DNA of 64,000 bases, taken from Arachis hypogaea. Taxonomy: Eukaryota; Streptophyta; Magnoliopsida; Fabales; Fabaceae. Of this stretch, positions 43,533 to 55,347 are shown in pieces (positions within the stretch are counted from its first letter, which is position 1; the number at the start of each line of letters is the position of its first letter). The notes below the pieces were generated by a model, which had not been told where the DNA came from, did no database searches, and saw nothing but the letters and a program-made list of their open reading frames with translations. The stretch is from positions 10,346,810-10,410,809 of the forward strand of contig NC_092051.1 of assembly GCF_003086295.3 (NCBI RefSeq), given 5' to 3'. Position numbers and translations under genes: made by a program.

Positions 43533-46500
43533 CTATACACCCAAAGAGTTGTCCCCTGCTGCTGGTACCCTGAACTGATAATTCATAACATGTCCTTGAT
43601 ATTGGCTGGAATTTGAATGCACCACTGATGCAGCATCAAACAGGTTTATCTGAATATAACAAACTCACATATTAGCTAAACTATTAACGAGAAAAATAAA
43701 CTCAAATTTAAAGAACATCACTTTTACCTCGCTTAAAACTTTCGTTTTCTTCTTCTTTGTGGCATTTGCAATCTGTTTGTCCAACTTTGAACCTAGCCTA
43801 TTTTTTGGACGTCCTCTTGTTCGAATCCTTGGGGGGCTTTGAAGCTCGTTAACGGATTCCACGTTGGCGTCTTCGTGAGACAAAGAAGATGTGCCCTTTC
43901 TTTTGGATTTCAGTGATTCCATCTCAGCCATGACGTTATCGTACGCACGGTGCAGAATTGCAGTCAGCTCCTCCGATTCGGATGCAAATTCACAAATATT
44001 TTGCAAACGAAAAACCAATTGGTCAAACCTCTTGCTTCTTGGCTCCAACAGTGGCTCATCGTGGCTGCTCTTGATGTGTGTGTCGCCTTTTTACCTTCTT
44101 GTTCCATTGTTCCAGTATATATCTAGGTGACACTTGGCTTACTTGTTCAAAGCTTAACACGCTTAGTGCGTGACGACACAGTATCCCTCTCGACTTGAAT
44201 AATAAGCATTGGCATTTTACCTCGGCTGCAACTGAGTCATAAGTAACCACAAACTTGTTGAATATTGAGCTGGAAACTTGTTCTCCAACCTCGTATGCTG
44301 AATAGCCTAGAGCAGAATTCGTTAATCTAGTGATGCAATTCACCTTTCCTCTGAATTGCGCTTGGACTTTCCTAAACTTTTGATGAGTGTACACATCTTG
44401 AAATTGAGCTTCAATGGAGGATTTGGTTGCACACGGTATGACCATATGAAAATCTGCAACATCTGATTCTCTCTCTGCTTGCTCCCTGCTTCCGAGGCAA
44501 TTATCGTATTGTTTGACGAATTGAATAAGCGAGCTGTTCCGGGTAATAAAATTGTTAAAAAATGAATGCATGCTCTCGCTCCTTTGTGTGCTTCTCATCC
44601 CTGCCCAGAAGTGGTGATCCAGATAGATTGAAACCCATATATGACGGTCTTCATAGAGATCTGAATAATACACCCAAACACAGACAATAAATACACTCGA
44701 TAAAAATTAAATTTACACCTCTGCTGCAGATTTTAACCCAACACTACCTGAAAGCCACTTGTTGTCTACAAGACCAAAATTTAGCAGAAAATCATTCCAA
44801 TTCCTATCAAATGAGTCTTTGCTATGAGAGTTCCAAACAACTTGGCTCATTTCTTGTTCAATATCTGCATGTCCCTTGTACCCGTTTAATTTGCTTAGAA
44901 TCTTCTTCATGATGTGCCAAATACACCAACGGTGAATTGTTGTTGGCATACAGGCCTCTAAAGCCCTTTTCATTGATGCGCATTGATCGGTGAGAAACCC
45001 TTTCAGAGCATTTCCTCCCATGCAACGAAGCCAATATTGAAATAACCATTTGAATGATTCAATTTCTTCGTTTTTCATCAAAGAACATCCGAGAAGTGTT
45101 GACTGACCGTGGTGATTCACCCCGACAAAAGAACCACAAACCAAATTATACTTGAAATAAATTACCATAGTGCAGAATGGAAAATCATTAGGTACACCCA
45201 ACAAAATGCTTTGTATATACCCAAAAACAGCCAATATACACCTCTACTGCGGATTCATAAAAATACATTAATTTAGCATCATAAACAGGGACAGTTTGTT
45301 ACCTGTTTGTATTGTAGGTGGTGTCAAATGAAATAACATCTCCGAAATACTCAAAGGTAGCTCTACTTCTTGCATCGGCCCAAAAAGCCAACTTAATCGA
45401 TTGATCCTCCTCGAGTTCAAGCTCAAAAAAGAAATTCTGATTCTTCTCTTTCATTCTTAACAAATATTTCCCGAATTCCTTTGCATCTTCTTATTCGGAA
45501 ACATTTCGCACTTCCTTGGTAATGTAATTCCTCACATCCTTTTCAATAAAATTTAACTCGCGGTGACCCCCGGCAGCCACAACAAATGATTGGTAAGTTT
45601 TGCTTGGTTTGATACTAGCCTCCTCGTTATTCTCTATTGTACGACGAATGGACATGCTTAGTTCCCTGTGCTGTTTGAGCATCTCTGCTTTACTTGGACA
45701 GCAAGGGTGTGAATGATCCAGCACAACCTTTGAAATGATCCAAGCACCAACATCCTTCAATGTGTGTATATAAATTCTTGCAGGACAGTTTAAACTGACT
45801 GTCGGATTTGTCTTCTCGGTCGGAGATATTTTAGATTTCCATTTTCCCTCTCTGCTTCATGTAATCAATTGATTCTTAATCTCGTTTCTCTTCCTATTTG
45901 TACTCCGAACTCTTGTAGAAAAACCTGCAGCCTTTGCGTAATTCCTGTAAAATTTTTCAGCATCTTCAAGGGTGGTAAAGGTCATTCCAACCTTCGGAAC
46001 AAACTGGTCATCAACAACAGAGAGAGGCTGCAGAATACACCATGTCAAAAACTATAAATACACCCAATCATTGCTAATATAATACACCCGAACGGCACCA
46101 ACTCAACTAAAATGATAATAAAAGCCATAAGCTGTAAATACATAGGCTGCAGAATACACTATGACAAAAACTAAAAACACACCCAATCATGTCTGATATA
46201 ATACACCCGAACGGCAACAACTCAACTAAAATGACAATAAAAGCCATAAGCTGTAAATACACAGCCTACAGAATACACCATGACAAAAACTAAAAACACA
46301 CCCAATCATGTCTGATATAATACACCCGAACAACAACAAATCAACTAAAATAACAGAAAAAGCCATAAACTGTAAATACACCCATACTTCCCGAAAAAAT
46401 ACACCCAAAAAAGTTCTGATCTACACCCGAGCATCTGCTATAAATTCCAGATAATCAATCAAAACTAATACATTACATTTAATCCAGAGATTTATGTTGA

Positions 46501-46676
46501 CGCGTTAGTCTCACACTCAATGTTCACGAATTATTCAGCTACACAAAACTATACAAATTACTGCAATAAAATTCAGAGTAATCGTACGTAAATCAAACCT
46601 CAGGAACTTCGTTAGATTCAAATTCATAATCCACTTCGCCCTGATTCAGCTGCGAATCTGAGGTTGAATCATCCAT
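43533..46676 (-). pseudogene. FAR1-family (Mutator-type) transposase gene, five exons, lightly broken
   Basis: Exons on the minus strand are 46599-46676, 45303-46027, 44748-45150, 43728-44660 and 43533-43649. Domains in order: an acidic start (MDDSTSDSQLNQGEVDYEFE); the FAR1 DNA-binding WRKY-GCM1-like domain (FYRNYAKAAGFSTRVRST, KVVLDHSHPC); the MULE transposase core (STLLGCSLMKNEEIESF, FLTDQCASMKRA, HRWCIWHIMKK); the SWIM zinc finger (VKCQCLLFKSRGILCRHAL); and a basic tail (RGRPKNRLGS). Breaks: in-frame TGA at about 45857, TAA at about 45491, a two-base loss in a CA run near 44080, and an exon 2/3 junction one base out of frame. FAR1/FHY3 proteins are domesticated relatives that act as transcription factors. 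This copy, with its repeat-rich introns, is more likely a transposon gene. Confidence 0.87.
46032..46387. repeat. Three-copy minisatellite, about 118-bp unit, in FAR1 intron 1
   Basis: Units start near 46032, 46150 and 46268. Each contains AATACACCATGACAAAAACT, AATCATGTCTGATATAATAC, GAACGGCAACAACTCAACTA and AAAAGCCATAAGCTGTAAAT. Copies 2 and 3 are the most alike. Each unit ends near a CTGCAG-like acceptor sequence resembling the true one at 46028, as if the 3' end of the intron had been amplified. Confidence 0.85.
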
Positions 46677-46859
46677 TATCTTCAAAACGAGTTCAAACTT
46701 TGATTTCAGAAAACAAAAAATCGATAGAAAACGAAGCTAGAGTTACAAAGAGAGAAGAACGAGAAGAAAAAGAACGAGAAGAAGAACGAAGAAGGAAATA
46801 AAACGCCAACCATTCAATACTTTTTACTTTTTTAGTAGGCTTGCCCAATTGAAGATAAA

Positions 46860-47821
46860 ATTCTATAATGTATTTTAAATTATGACAAATAATTCTAATT
46901 GCTTAAATGTTTTTTACTTTGACAAATTATTCGCATTCTATATTAAATTTTCGCTTATAGTTTTCTACTTTTCTCTCACTTTCTCATTTTCCCTCCATTA
47001 TTAATATTATCAATCAACAAAATCAAACAGGGAAACTAAGAAAATAAATTTTAATAGTTACAAACCTTAGGCATTCTTCAAAAAACAGGATAGTTTTATT
47101 GCTCTTCTTTCCGAATTTGGAATTTATGATCACTTGCCCTCAAGAAAACTAATCAATTATGCAGCAATAACACACCATGAAAGTAATATTATAGGGTTAA
47201 ATTACCATTTTGGTTCTCAGTCCTAGATGATTTATCTTTTGGTTTATGTATTACTATTTGATGCATTTTTATCTAAACTCTAGAGTCTAGAGTTCTTTTT
47301 TGAATATGTATTACTATATTTGGTGCATTTTATCAAATTGACATTATTTTTTGGAACGCTAAAATATCTTTTCTTTTTCGAGTCATTTTATTTGGTGTAC
47401 ATATTTGAGATCATTTTGGTGTATATACAAATAAAATTCATATAAAAACAAAGATTATTAAGTCAACTGTATTTATTTAAAATAAACATAAATAGACATA
47501 TAGTTCAAATTTGATAAACAAAAATATAAAATAAACCTGCTAATACTGAAAAGCTTGTACAAAAGGTCAGTAATAACGTTATCTCCTGTTACACAGGCCT
47601 GTATAATAATTGGCAAAATTTGGTTACTTCAGTAATCATACATTTACAGTAAAGACTGCTTAAAAAAAAAACCATAATAATTAAAAAAATTACTATTTTT
47701 TCGGCAAAATGTGGGACTTTTTAGAGTATGGGAGTTTTCATTTGAAGAAAAAAAAGAATTAAACTCACCAAAATATATTTACATTAAAATGTTAATAAAT
47801 CTAAATTTATTAGTATTTTAT
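46860..47821. other. AT-rich intergenic DNA
   Basis: No gene or clear element boundary is seen. Words such as TTTGGTGCA and GAGTCTAGAG are scattered without order. Confidence 0.5.
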
Positions 47822-48113
47822 TCTCTAATCAACGGTCCAGATTAACCATCTAAAACCTTCATTACAAATATCTATCCTACCACAACTTTCTAAATACTTC
47901 TAGATTATTCCATACTACTATTCATATTTCTATATACATCCACAATCTTCTAGAATATTCTATGACCTTCCAGAGTCTTCTAAAACTTTCTAGAGTATTC
48001 CAAGACCTTCTAGGATATTCTAGAACATCTCGGAACCATCTAGAGCATTCTCAAATACTTCAGAAAATTATACAAACACGGTTAAATCTAACCTTCTAAA
48101 ATTTATCGTGACA
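47822..48113 (-). repeat. Truncated 3' LTR of the chromovirus (U3 part)
   Basis: Matches 52955-53232 of the 5' LTR and ends TTTATCGTGACA. It lacks the R-U5 half. It contains strong heat-shock-element-like modules (47948-47960, 48008-48035). Confidence 0.85.
47948..48035. promoter_or_regulatory. Heat-shock-element-like modules in the chromovirus LTR
   Basis: TTCTAGAATATTC at 47948-47960 is a perfect three-module heat shock element (TTC-2-GAA-2-TTC). At 48008-48035 six consecutive modules with 2-bp gaps read TTC, GGA, TTC, GAA, TCT, GAA, of which four are perfect. Near-matches lie at 47988-48000. In the U3 of the element these would be upstream of the TATA box. The corresponding part of the 5' LTR (53095-53160) is more degenerate. 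Confidence 0.6.
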
Positions 48114-48126
48114 TTCTCCCCCACCT
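48114..48126 (-). promoter_or_regulatory. Polypurine tract of the chromovirus
   Basis: On the minus strand AGGTGGGGGAGAA lies directly before the 3' LTR start TGTCACG, a typical second-strand primer. Confidence 0.75.
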
Positions 48127-48187
48127 AATGCGCAGACATCCTCGTTGCGTTCTGTTCATGATAGCGCTCTAGGTGTTCTTGGAATTG

Positions 48188-49360
48188 TCACAGATCTTCA
48201 CGAGCTTCCCAACTAGTTTTAGTTATTAGGAGCCCTTTCCACTTGATCAAGTATTGGATACTTTGTGGTACCCCTATTCGTTGCACGACGTGATTAGCTA
48301 AGATATCTTCGATTTTCTTATCAAAGGATTTAATCACCACAGGCGGAGCAGGACTCGAGTCACCTCTACTTGGTTCATCTTGCTCTTTGTGATATGGTTT
48401 AAGCATACTCACATGGAAGACCAGGTGGATCTTCATAGAGGGAGGGAGTTGTACTTTGTAAGTAACCTCCCTTACACGTCTAATGATCTCAAATAGCCCT
48501 TTGTATTTGCGGATTAATCCCTTATGAACCTTGCGAAAGGCTTTTAATTGTTGTGAAAGAAGTTTAATCATTAACTTGTCTCCCACTTGATAGCTTGCAT
48601 GCCTCCTCTTCTTATCTGCCCATTTCTTCATCCTCTTTGCAGCTTTGTCAAGGTAAGAACGAGTGACATCTGCTTATTCTTCCCAAGACTTAATCATATG
48701 ATAAGCTCCAGGGCTCTTCCTGAGTAAGAGGAAGAAAGAGAGTGTGGTGTAAGCGGCTGTTGTCCAGTCACAATCTCGAATGGACTCTTCCCCGTGGACT
48801 CGCTCCTTTGCAAATTGTATGAGAATTGAGCAATGTCGAAGAGTTTTGTCCAGTCCTTCTTATTAGCGCTTACAAAATGCCTCAAGTAAGGCATTCACTC
48901 TCTCAGTCTGCCCATTGGTTTGAGGATGAAATCTTGTTGAAAAATGAAGCTCTGACCCAAGGAGTTTGAACAGCTCTGTCTATAGTCGTCCTGTGAAACG
49001 TGGATCTCGATCACTAATGATGCTCTCAAACAATCCCTAGTACTTCACCACATTCTTGAAGAATAGTCGTGCTGCTTTCTCTGCAGTGCAGTCAGTAGGA
49101 GCAGGAATAAAGGTAGCATACTTCAAAAATCGATCCACTATCACAAGAATAGATCCAAACCCCTCAGACTTCGATAAGGCAGAGATGAAATCTGGAGAGA
49201 CACTTTTCCACGGTTGCCCTGATGGAGGCAGAGGTTCCAACAATCCACTTGGTGTCTTGTTTTCAATTTTATCTTGTTGGCACACAAGATAAGTCTTCAC
49301 ATAGTTTTTCACTTCATCTCTCATTTGAGGCCAATAATAAGAAGATTCAATGAGTGCCAA
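48188..49360 (-). pseudogene. Chromovirus integrase with C-terminal chromodomain
   Basis: 49037-49360 holds the tail of the zinc-binding domain (YYWPQMRDEVKNYVKTYLVC) and the start of the catalytic core (PWKSVSPDFI, first Asp kept; VIVDRFLKY). 48694-49000 continues the core after a frame change. 48188-48631 holds the GPY/F-type module (KGLFEIIRRVREVTYKVQLP, HLVFHVSMLKPY) and a chromodomain (YLIKWKGLLITKTSWEAREDL-like, with the aromatic W residues). In chromoviruses the chromodomain steers integration toward marked chromatin. It is split by stops and inactive. Confidence 0.85.
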
Positions 49361-49387
49361 GGTCCTTCACTGACCTTGGTGACCATC

Positions 49388-51250
49388 TCACTTGGTATCG
49401 TGGTATTCTCTCACTAATTTTCTTCTTAGATTTTCCCATTTAGGGACGTATAGTCTTCTTCCTTTGGTGTAGAAAAGGTCGTCTTCTAGCCAAAATCTTT
49501 TGGTCTTACCTTCTCTAGCCAACTCCACCAACTTCTTGGCTAATGGATCATGATACAACCCTTCCTTGATGGTATGCACAATATCTCCTTCGACCATGGA
49601 AATGGCTACCAACTCAGCCTTGCGACTCAGCGCATCTGCTACCACATTAGTCTTGCCAAGCTTGTATTAAAATTCGAAATCAAACTCAGCTAAGAAATCT
49701 TGCCACCTAGCTTGTTTGGGGCTTAATTTCTTCTGAGTTTGGAAGTAGCTTGTAGCCACATTGTCTGTCTTGACAATAAAGTGTGAACCAAGTAAGTAGT
49801 GACGCCAAGTTCTTAGACAATGCACCACATAGTCATCAATTTCTCTTGAACGGTGTATCGCCTCTCTGTATCATTCAACTTGCAACTCTCAAAGGCAATA
49901 GGATGTCCTTCTTGCATCAGAATCCCTCCAATAGCATAGTCAGAAGCATCAGTGTGGACTTCAAATACCTTTTAGTAGTCGGACAGTGCTAGTACTGCTC
50001 CTTCTGTGATAGCAGCCTTCAACAAATCAAAGGCTTTTTGACACTCCTTTGACCATTCCCAAGAGTGATTTTTCTTGAGAAGATCAGTTAATGGTGAAGC
50101 CTTAGCGAAGTATCCCTTGATAAATCTCTGATAGTAATTAGCCAACCCAAGGAATGACCTCAATTCAGATACCTTGTTTAGCGGCTCCCACTCTTTAATA
50201 GCCTTCACCTTTTTCTTGATCCATGCACAGAGTTCCATCTCTAATGATGTGTCCCAAAAAATGGACTTCGTCCCTTGCAAATGAACACTTTTCCTTCTTC
50301 ACATATAGGTTATTCTCTCACAAGATCTTGAACACGGTTCGTAAGTATTTTACATGTTCCTCCAAGGTATTACTATAGACAACAATGTCATCCAAGTAAA
50401 CCACTACAAACCGATTAAGATAAGGTAGAAAGATCTCTTTCATCAAGGTACAGAAGGTCACAAAAGTATTGGTCAAGCCAAAAGGCATCACCAACCACTC
50501 ATATGATCCATACCTCGTGACACACGTGGTCTTAGACTCATCACCATCGGCAATCCTCACTTGGTGATATCCTGACTTCAAATCCAGCTTTGAGAACCAC
50601 TTGGCTCTACCAAGTTGATCAAACAAATCGGCTATCAAAGGAATAGGGTATTTGTTCTTGATGATTACCTTGTTAAGTGCTTCATAGTCGATGCATAGTC
50701 TCAATGAACCATCATGCTTCTTTTGGAATGAGACTAGTGCGCCATAAGGTGCCTTCGATGGACGAATGAACCCAACATCTAGCAAATTCTTGAGTTGCTT
50801 CTTCAAATCCTCAAGTTCTGGCGGTGCCATCCTATAAGGTGCTGAGGCAGGCAGCTTTACTCCGGACTCAAATTCAATCTTGTGGTCCACCTTCCTCCTA
50901 GGTGGTAGTTGTTTTAGTAACTCGGGAGGCATCACATCCTTATTTTCTTCAAGAACTTCCTTAATTTCGGGAGGAACGTCTTCTCTTTCAGATGTTGACT
51001 CCTCTTGTAATAGAGCCAAATATGTAATCTCTCCCTTCTTGAACCCTTTCTTGAGTTGCATAGCAAAGAGTATCGGTAGTCCTCCAACTTTAGAGACTGT
51101 AGGGACCATGCATGGAGACCCTTTCTCCATGACGCATACTATGTCGTAGTATGGCATAGGTATTATATTTGCCTTCCTTTGCAAATCGAGCCTGATGACT
51201 ATTTTAAAATCGTCCATGAGTGCTACTGAGAAATCCACAAGACCTTCCAA
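49388..51250 (-). pseudogene. Chromovirus reverse transcriptase and RNase H
   Basis: 50318-51250 is a 310-codon RT frame: [33 protein letters not shown] and [11 protein letters not shown] (YxDD box with Leu). 49972-50280 gives the thumb/connection ([29 protein letters not shown]). 49388-49980 covers RNase H (ALSRKAELVAI near the end). A frame break lies near 50290 and another near 49660. Confidence 0.87.
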
Positions 51251-52647
51251 GAACCAAGAGTTATCTCGACCCCTTTTGCTACTACTCCCTTAAGGGGTTC
51301 ACCCTTGGTATTCACGGGTTTGAACCAGCCATTCTTTTTGGTGATCTTCAACCCAAGCCTCCTTGCTTCATCAGGCGTGATGAAGTTGTGTGTAGTGCCA
51401 GTATCGATCATACCCATGACGGGTTTTTCATTGATAAAGGCTTTGACATACATCAAGCCTTTCTTTTCTGTAGTCTTTGTCTCTTTTCCCTTCACAGTAT
51501 TCATGTGTTGGATAGATCCAACACACTCAGTTACTTGATATTGAGCCTCTCGTTCCTCGGCGATAGATGCCAGAGTCCCTAACTTAGGGCAGTCCTTCAT
51601 TTGGTGTGGTCCCTAGCACACAAAGCATCCTCCTTTGGGCACGGAAGCCTTTTTTATTTTCCTTGTACTCTTTCTTTGAAGAGTATTTTCCTTCCTTCTT
51701 AGTTGAGAAACTCTTCCCTTTGTCTCCCCCACCTTTAGTAGAACTAGGGTTAGAGGAAGACTTGGGATTCGAGTCCCCCTAATGATACCTAGTGAGTGAT
51801 TCGGCCACCACGATGGCTTCATCAACATCCTTAACATTCCTTCTTTGTAGTTCTTGCTTTGTCCAAGGTTGGAGTCCATCAATGAAGAAGAACAATGCAT
51901 CCTCTGATGCTACGTTGGGGATTTGAAGCATGAGAGTAGTGAACTCCTTTACGTAGTCGCTAATCGTACTCTTGTGTTTCAACTCCCTCAACTTCTTCCT
52001 TGCTTCATAAACCACATTCTCAGGGAAGAATTGTCTTTTCAACTCCCTTTTGAAATCTTCCGATATGGCTATGTTGCAAGTACCCTTTTTCATATCAACA
52101 CACTTTCTCCTCCACCACAAAGTAGCATTATCAAAAAGATAGGGGGCTGCAGTGTGTACCTTTATTGTTTATTCGACCACCCCTTGGCCTTCAAAGTACC
52201 TCTCTATTTGCCATAGGAAGTTCTCCACCTCTCGAGCGTCCCTCGCACCCTTGAACTCCTTTGGCTTTGCGAGATCAATCTTTGTCGTCTCCCTTATAAT
52301 GATTGGTCGAGATTTCGCCTCCTCAAACCAAACTCGAACTTCCTCAAATAACTTCAAGGAATTCTCAAGCTTCTCTTCAATTTGGAGCATGCTTTCTTTG
52401 AAAGCTTCTAGTTCTCCTAACACATGAGCCTCAAGAGTCTCCTTGTCATGTTCTTCCTTTGGAAGCGCTCATCCATAGAGGATAGAACATTCTCCAACAT
52501 AGAAACTCTCTCTTCTAAGAAGTTAGAGTTCTTACCTCTAGCCTCACTTGAAGAGCGCACCATCTTGCTTCCCCATTGAGAAGGAATAGTATTCCTTCCC
52601 CTTTGAGACTCAACATGCTCCACGGTTACACTAGAAGCCATACCCAC
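51223..52647 (-). pseudogene. Chromovirus gag and protease
   Basis: Gag pieces are 52417-52647 (N-terminus), 52169-52423 and 51779-52120 (retrotransposon-gag core RQFFPENVVYEARKKLRELK). A zinc knuckle CFVC-stop-GPH...DC lies around 51590-51640, with TAG in the middle. The aspartic protease is at 51223-51600 (GMIDTGTTHNFI, intact DTG). At least three frame changes and one stop are present. Confidence 0.85.
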
Positions 52648-52659
52648 AAACCATTTGTG

Positions 52660-52690
52660 CTCCCTCTCGAACCTTGCTCTGATGCCAAAT
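52660..52690 (-). promoter_or_regulatory. Primer-binding site of the chromovirus
   Basis: On the minus strand TTTGGCATCAGAGCAAGG follows the LTR end. TGGTATCAGAGC is the usual site for the initiator Met tRNA; here one base differs. Confidence 0.75.
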
Positions 52691-53232
52691 TGTCACGGCC
52701 TTGGACACACACTCCAACGCTACCGTGCCAGCACTCGGACTTACTCAACCTCTTAAGCTAAGACCAAGTCAGCCTTACCCTCAATACTTAGCAAGAAAGC
52801 TAAGTACACAAGAGAATACAAGAGAAAGGAAGCTTTGGTGGAAAGAACACTTTATTACTCGAGTATTTTTTTTTTTTACAAATGACTCGCACACACGACT
52901 CACATTAACTCTCACCTTCTATTTATAGTCATCCACCTCCTCAATGAATGGTTAGGATTAAATCTAATCAACATTCCAGATTAACTATCTAGAACTTTCA
53001 TTATAAATATTTATCATACCACAACTTTCTAAATACTTCTAAATTATTCCATACTACTATTCATATTTTTATATACATCCACACTCTTCTAGAGTACTCT
53101 ATGACCTTCCAGAGTCTTTTAAAACTTTTTAGAATATCTTCTAACGTTCCGAAATCATTTATAACATTCTCAAACGCTCTAAAGAATTATACAAACACCA
53201 TTAAATCTAACATTCTAAAATTTACAGTGACA
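52691..53232 (-). repeat. 5' LTR of the chromovirus
   Basis: 542 bp, TGTCACGGCCTTGG to TTTACAGTGACA on the plus strand. The TATA box CTATAAATAG is on the minus strand (52919-52928). The U3 half is homologous to 47822-48113. Confidence 0.88.
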
Positions 53233-53389
53233 CTAAAACCTAGTTTGCGTACCACGTTTTCGTTAGTGATTGGTAATCCTTGTTTAATTAAACAAAAAAA
53301 AAAAAAAGAAAAAAACGTACTCGGGGTATTTATAACACTAGCTTAATTAGCTATGGTTCCTTAATTTTTGGGTCTGGGTCACATCCACA

Positions 53390-54550
53390 ATTTTGTATAA
53401 TGTTCATTGTATATATGAATCATCGTCTCAAAGATTGATGATGATGATCGATGATGATAGATGAACTATGTATGAAGGTTATTTTGAAACAATGACATGG
53501 ATAACATTGGTTCTAGCAGCAAATTAAATTAAAGTAATTACCCTCAAAGCGCAATATCAACAATTTCCTACCAAATTCAGTTGGAATCACCCTCTGTTGA
53601 GCTTTATTCTCATCCTCCTCCACCGACAAACTAACACAAGATAATTTAGTCGTAATTAAAAATATTATTTACACATTAAAATTAGTTAATATATTTATAT
53701 ATAAATATATATTATTTAATTTATTTTCAATATATATTTATATTCTAATATATATTTTATATTAATAATTAATTTTAATAACTAATTTTAATATACACTT
53801 AGTATTATTCAATAATAACAATATATATACACTAAGGACTATAAAGTTACATTGTATGATGCATGCTACAATACTAACATATGAAATATCGCAAATACTT
53901 CAATATGATTTTATAATTTTTTTTATATAAGGATGCTTTTTTTTTAATTATTAGATAATAAATTATATAATTTAATTTTAATATATTATAAAAATATTTC
54001 TTTTATTTAAAAATATTACTATTTTCTTTAAATTATTATTTTTTTTATAAATCACGTTTTTAAAATGAGGCTAAATAAACATTATCATAACATCTTTATT
54101 GGACTAAGTATCATGAAATAAACCCTAAATTAATTGAACACCAATTAATCAACTTGTTTATGCCAACAACCAGCCTTTTTTCTTTTTTTCTATATCAAGA
54201 TTATTAAAACAAAAAAAATTGACTCTAAGTCATGCCTTATTAGCACTAGTACAATGCTAATACTCAGCTATCAAGATATATACATCTTTGTTAATTTTCT
54301 TTAATTATTTTAAAGTTTGTCGCCACGTTCAGTTCAACCATTATTATTGTTAACTATGATCTTTTTGGAATTGAAGATTCTTTCTTTCTTTCCTTCTTTG
54401 ACTTGAATTGAATTAAAAAACTACATGTAAAACTTGACTTAGCTAACGATTAGGATCAATTTGAAGATGATATGATTATATGATTAGTAGTGTTTGCTTC
54501 ATCTTCTTTTAAGAATGAAGTAATTACTGCAAATGATATATAACTAGAAT
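53390..54550. repeat. Segmental duplication, left copy
   Basis: Matches 58325-59530 in the same orientation, 4.9 kb apart. High similarity is clearest at 53460-53640 versus 58385-58562. It contains a putative minus-strand exon (53524-53628) whose acceptor is lost here. The rest is AT-rich. Confidence 0.85.
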
Positions 54551-54645
54551 GGGAATGCTAGTAATATTGATGAATTATTAATTAATCATACACGATTATA
54601 TTAAATACAATCATATAATATGTTTATAAAAAATCAATTTAAATC

Positions 54646-54647
<2 letters not shown>

Positions 54648-54696
<49 letters not shown>
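54648..54696. repeat. (TA)n microsatellite
   Basis: About 24 uninterrupted TA units followed by GATAGATA. It is likely polymorphic. It lies just beyond the end of the left duplication copy and is absent from the right copy. Confidence 0.95.
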
Positions 54697-54698
<2 letters not shown>

Positions 54699-55347
54699 TA
54701 GATAAATATATGGTAATTAATTTAGTGATCGAATTTTATTGTTCATCTAACATTTTTATAATTTATATTTTAATTTTATAATAATAGCGGTCAACATATA
54801 ATTATACAATCATGCTATAAATATACTAAAAATCAATCCCTAATTAACTATCTTATATAGAAATACAAATTTTACATTTTATAAAATAATTTATTATAAT
54901 GTCTGTAAATAAATTTGATTATTCAGAGAATTGATTATTTAATAAAAAAAATACATCTACATATACAAATATATAAGAATTGATTTTTAGTGTAGAGAGT
55001 ACACTGTTATAAAAAATATTTTGTGAAAACATTAAATTGTTTTTTCAAAAAAAATTAGTTTGTGAATTTAAATTAGTTCTTTATTTTTTAATATTCAAAA
55101 TTTTAAATTTTGTTTCGTCAAAGGTGATTAAACCAATAAAATTACAACAGAGATTATAAATTGAATTAATTTAAATTATATTTCAAATTATAATAGTTTA
55201 AGAAAAGAAATTTTGCAAACACTATTGAGTAATTGAAACAATAATTAAACAATTAAATAAGATGCGAGTATTATAATGTGAATCTAAAACAATTAAGTAG
55301 AAATATGCTATTAATAAAAAAATATCAAATGAAATGATTTCTTAAAA

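Larger units (their letters stand above)
47822..53232 (-). mobile_element. Decayed chromovirus (Ty3/gypsy with chromodomain)
   Basis: The 5' LTR is at 52691-53232 (542 bp), followed by primer site, gag, zinc knuckle, protease, RT, RNase H, integrase, chromodomain, polypurine tract and a truncated 3' LTR (47822-48113). The total of 5.4 kb and the domain order are those of plant chromoviruses (Reina- or Galadriel-like by size; the lineage was not resolved). Many stops and frame changes are present, and the 3' LTR has lost about 265 bp of its outer half. No target duplication can be found. The two LTRs differ clearly, so the insertion is old. Confidence 0.9.

Noticed and set aside
43533..46676. 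Functional FHY3/FAR1 light-signalling gene
   Set aside because: Two nonsense codons, a frameshift and repeat-filled introns point to a transposon copy, not a conserved regulator.
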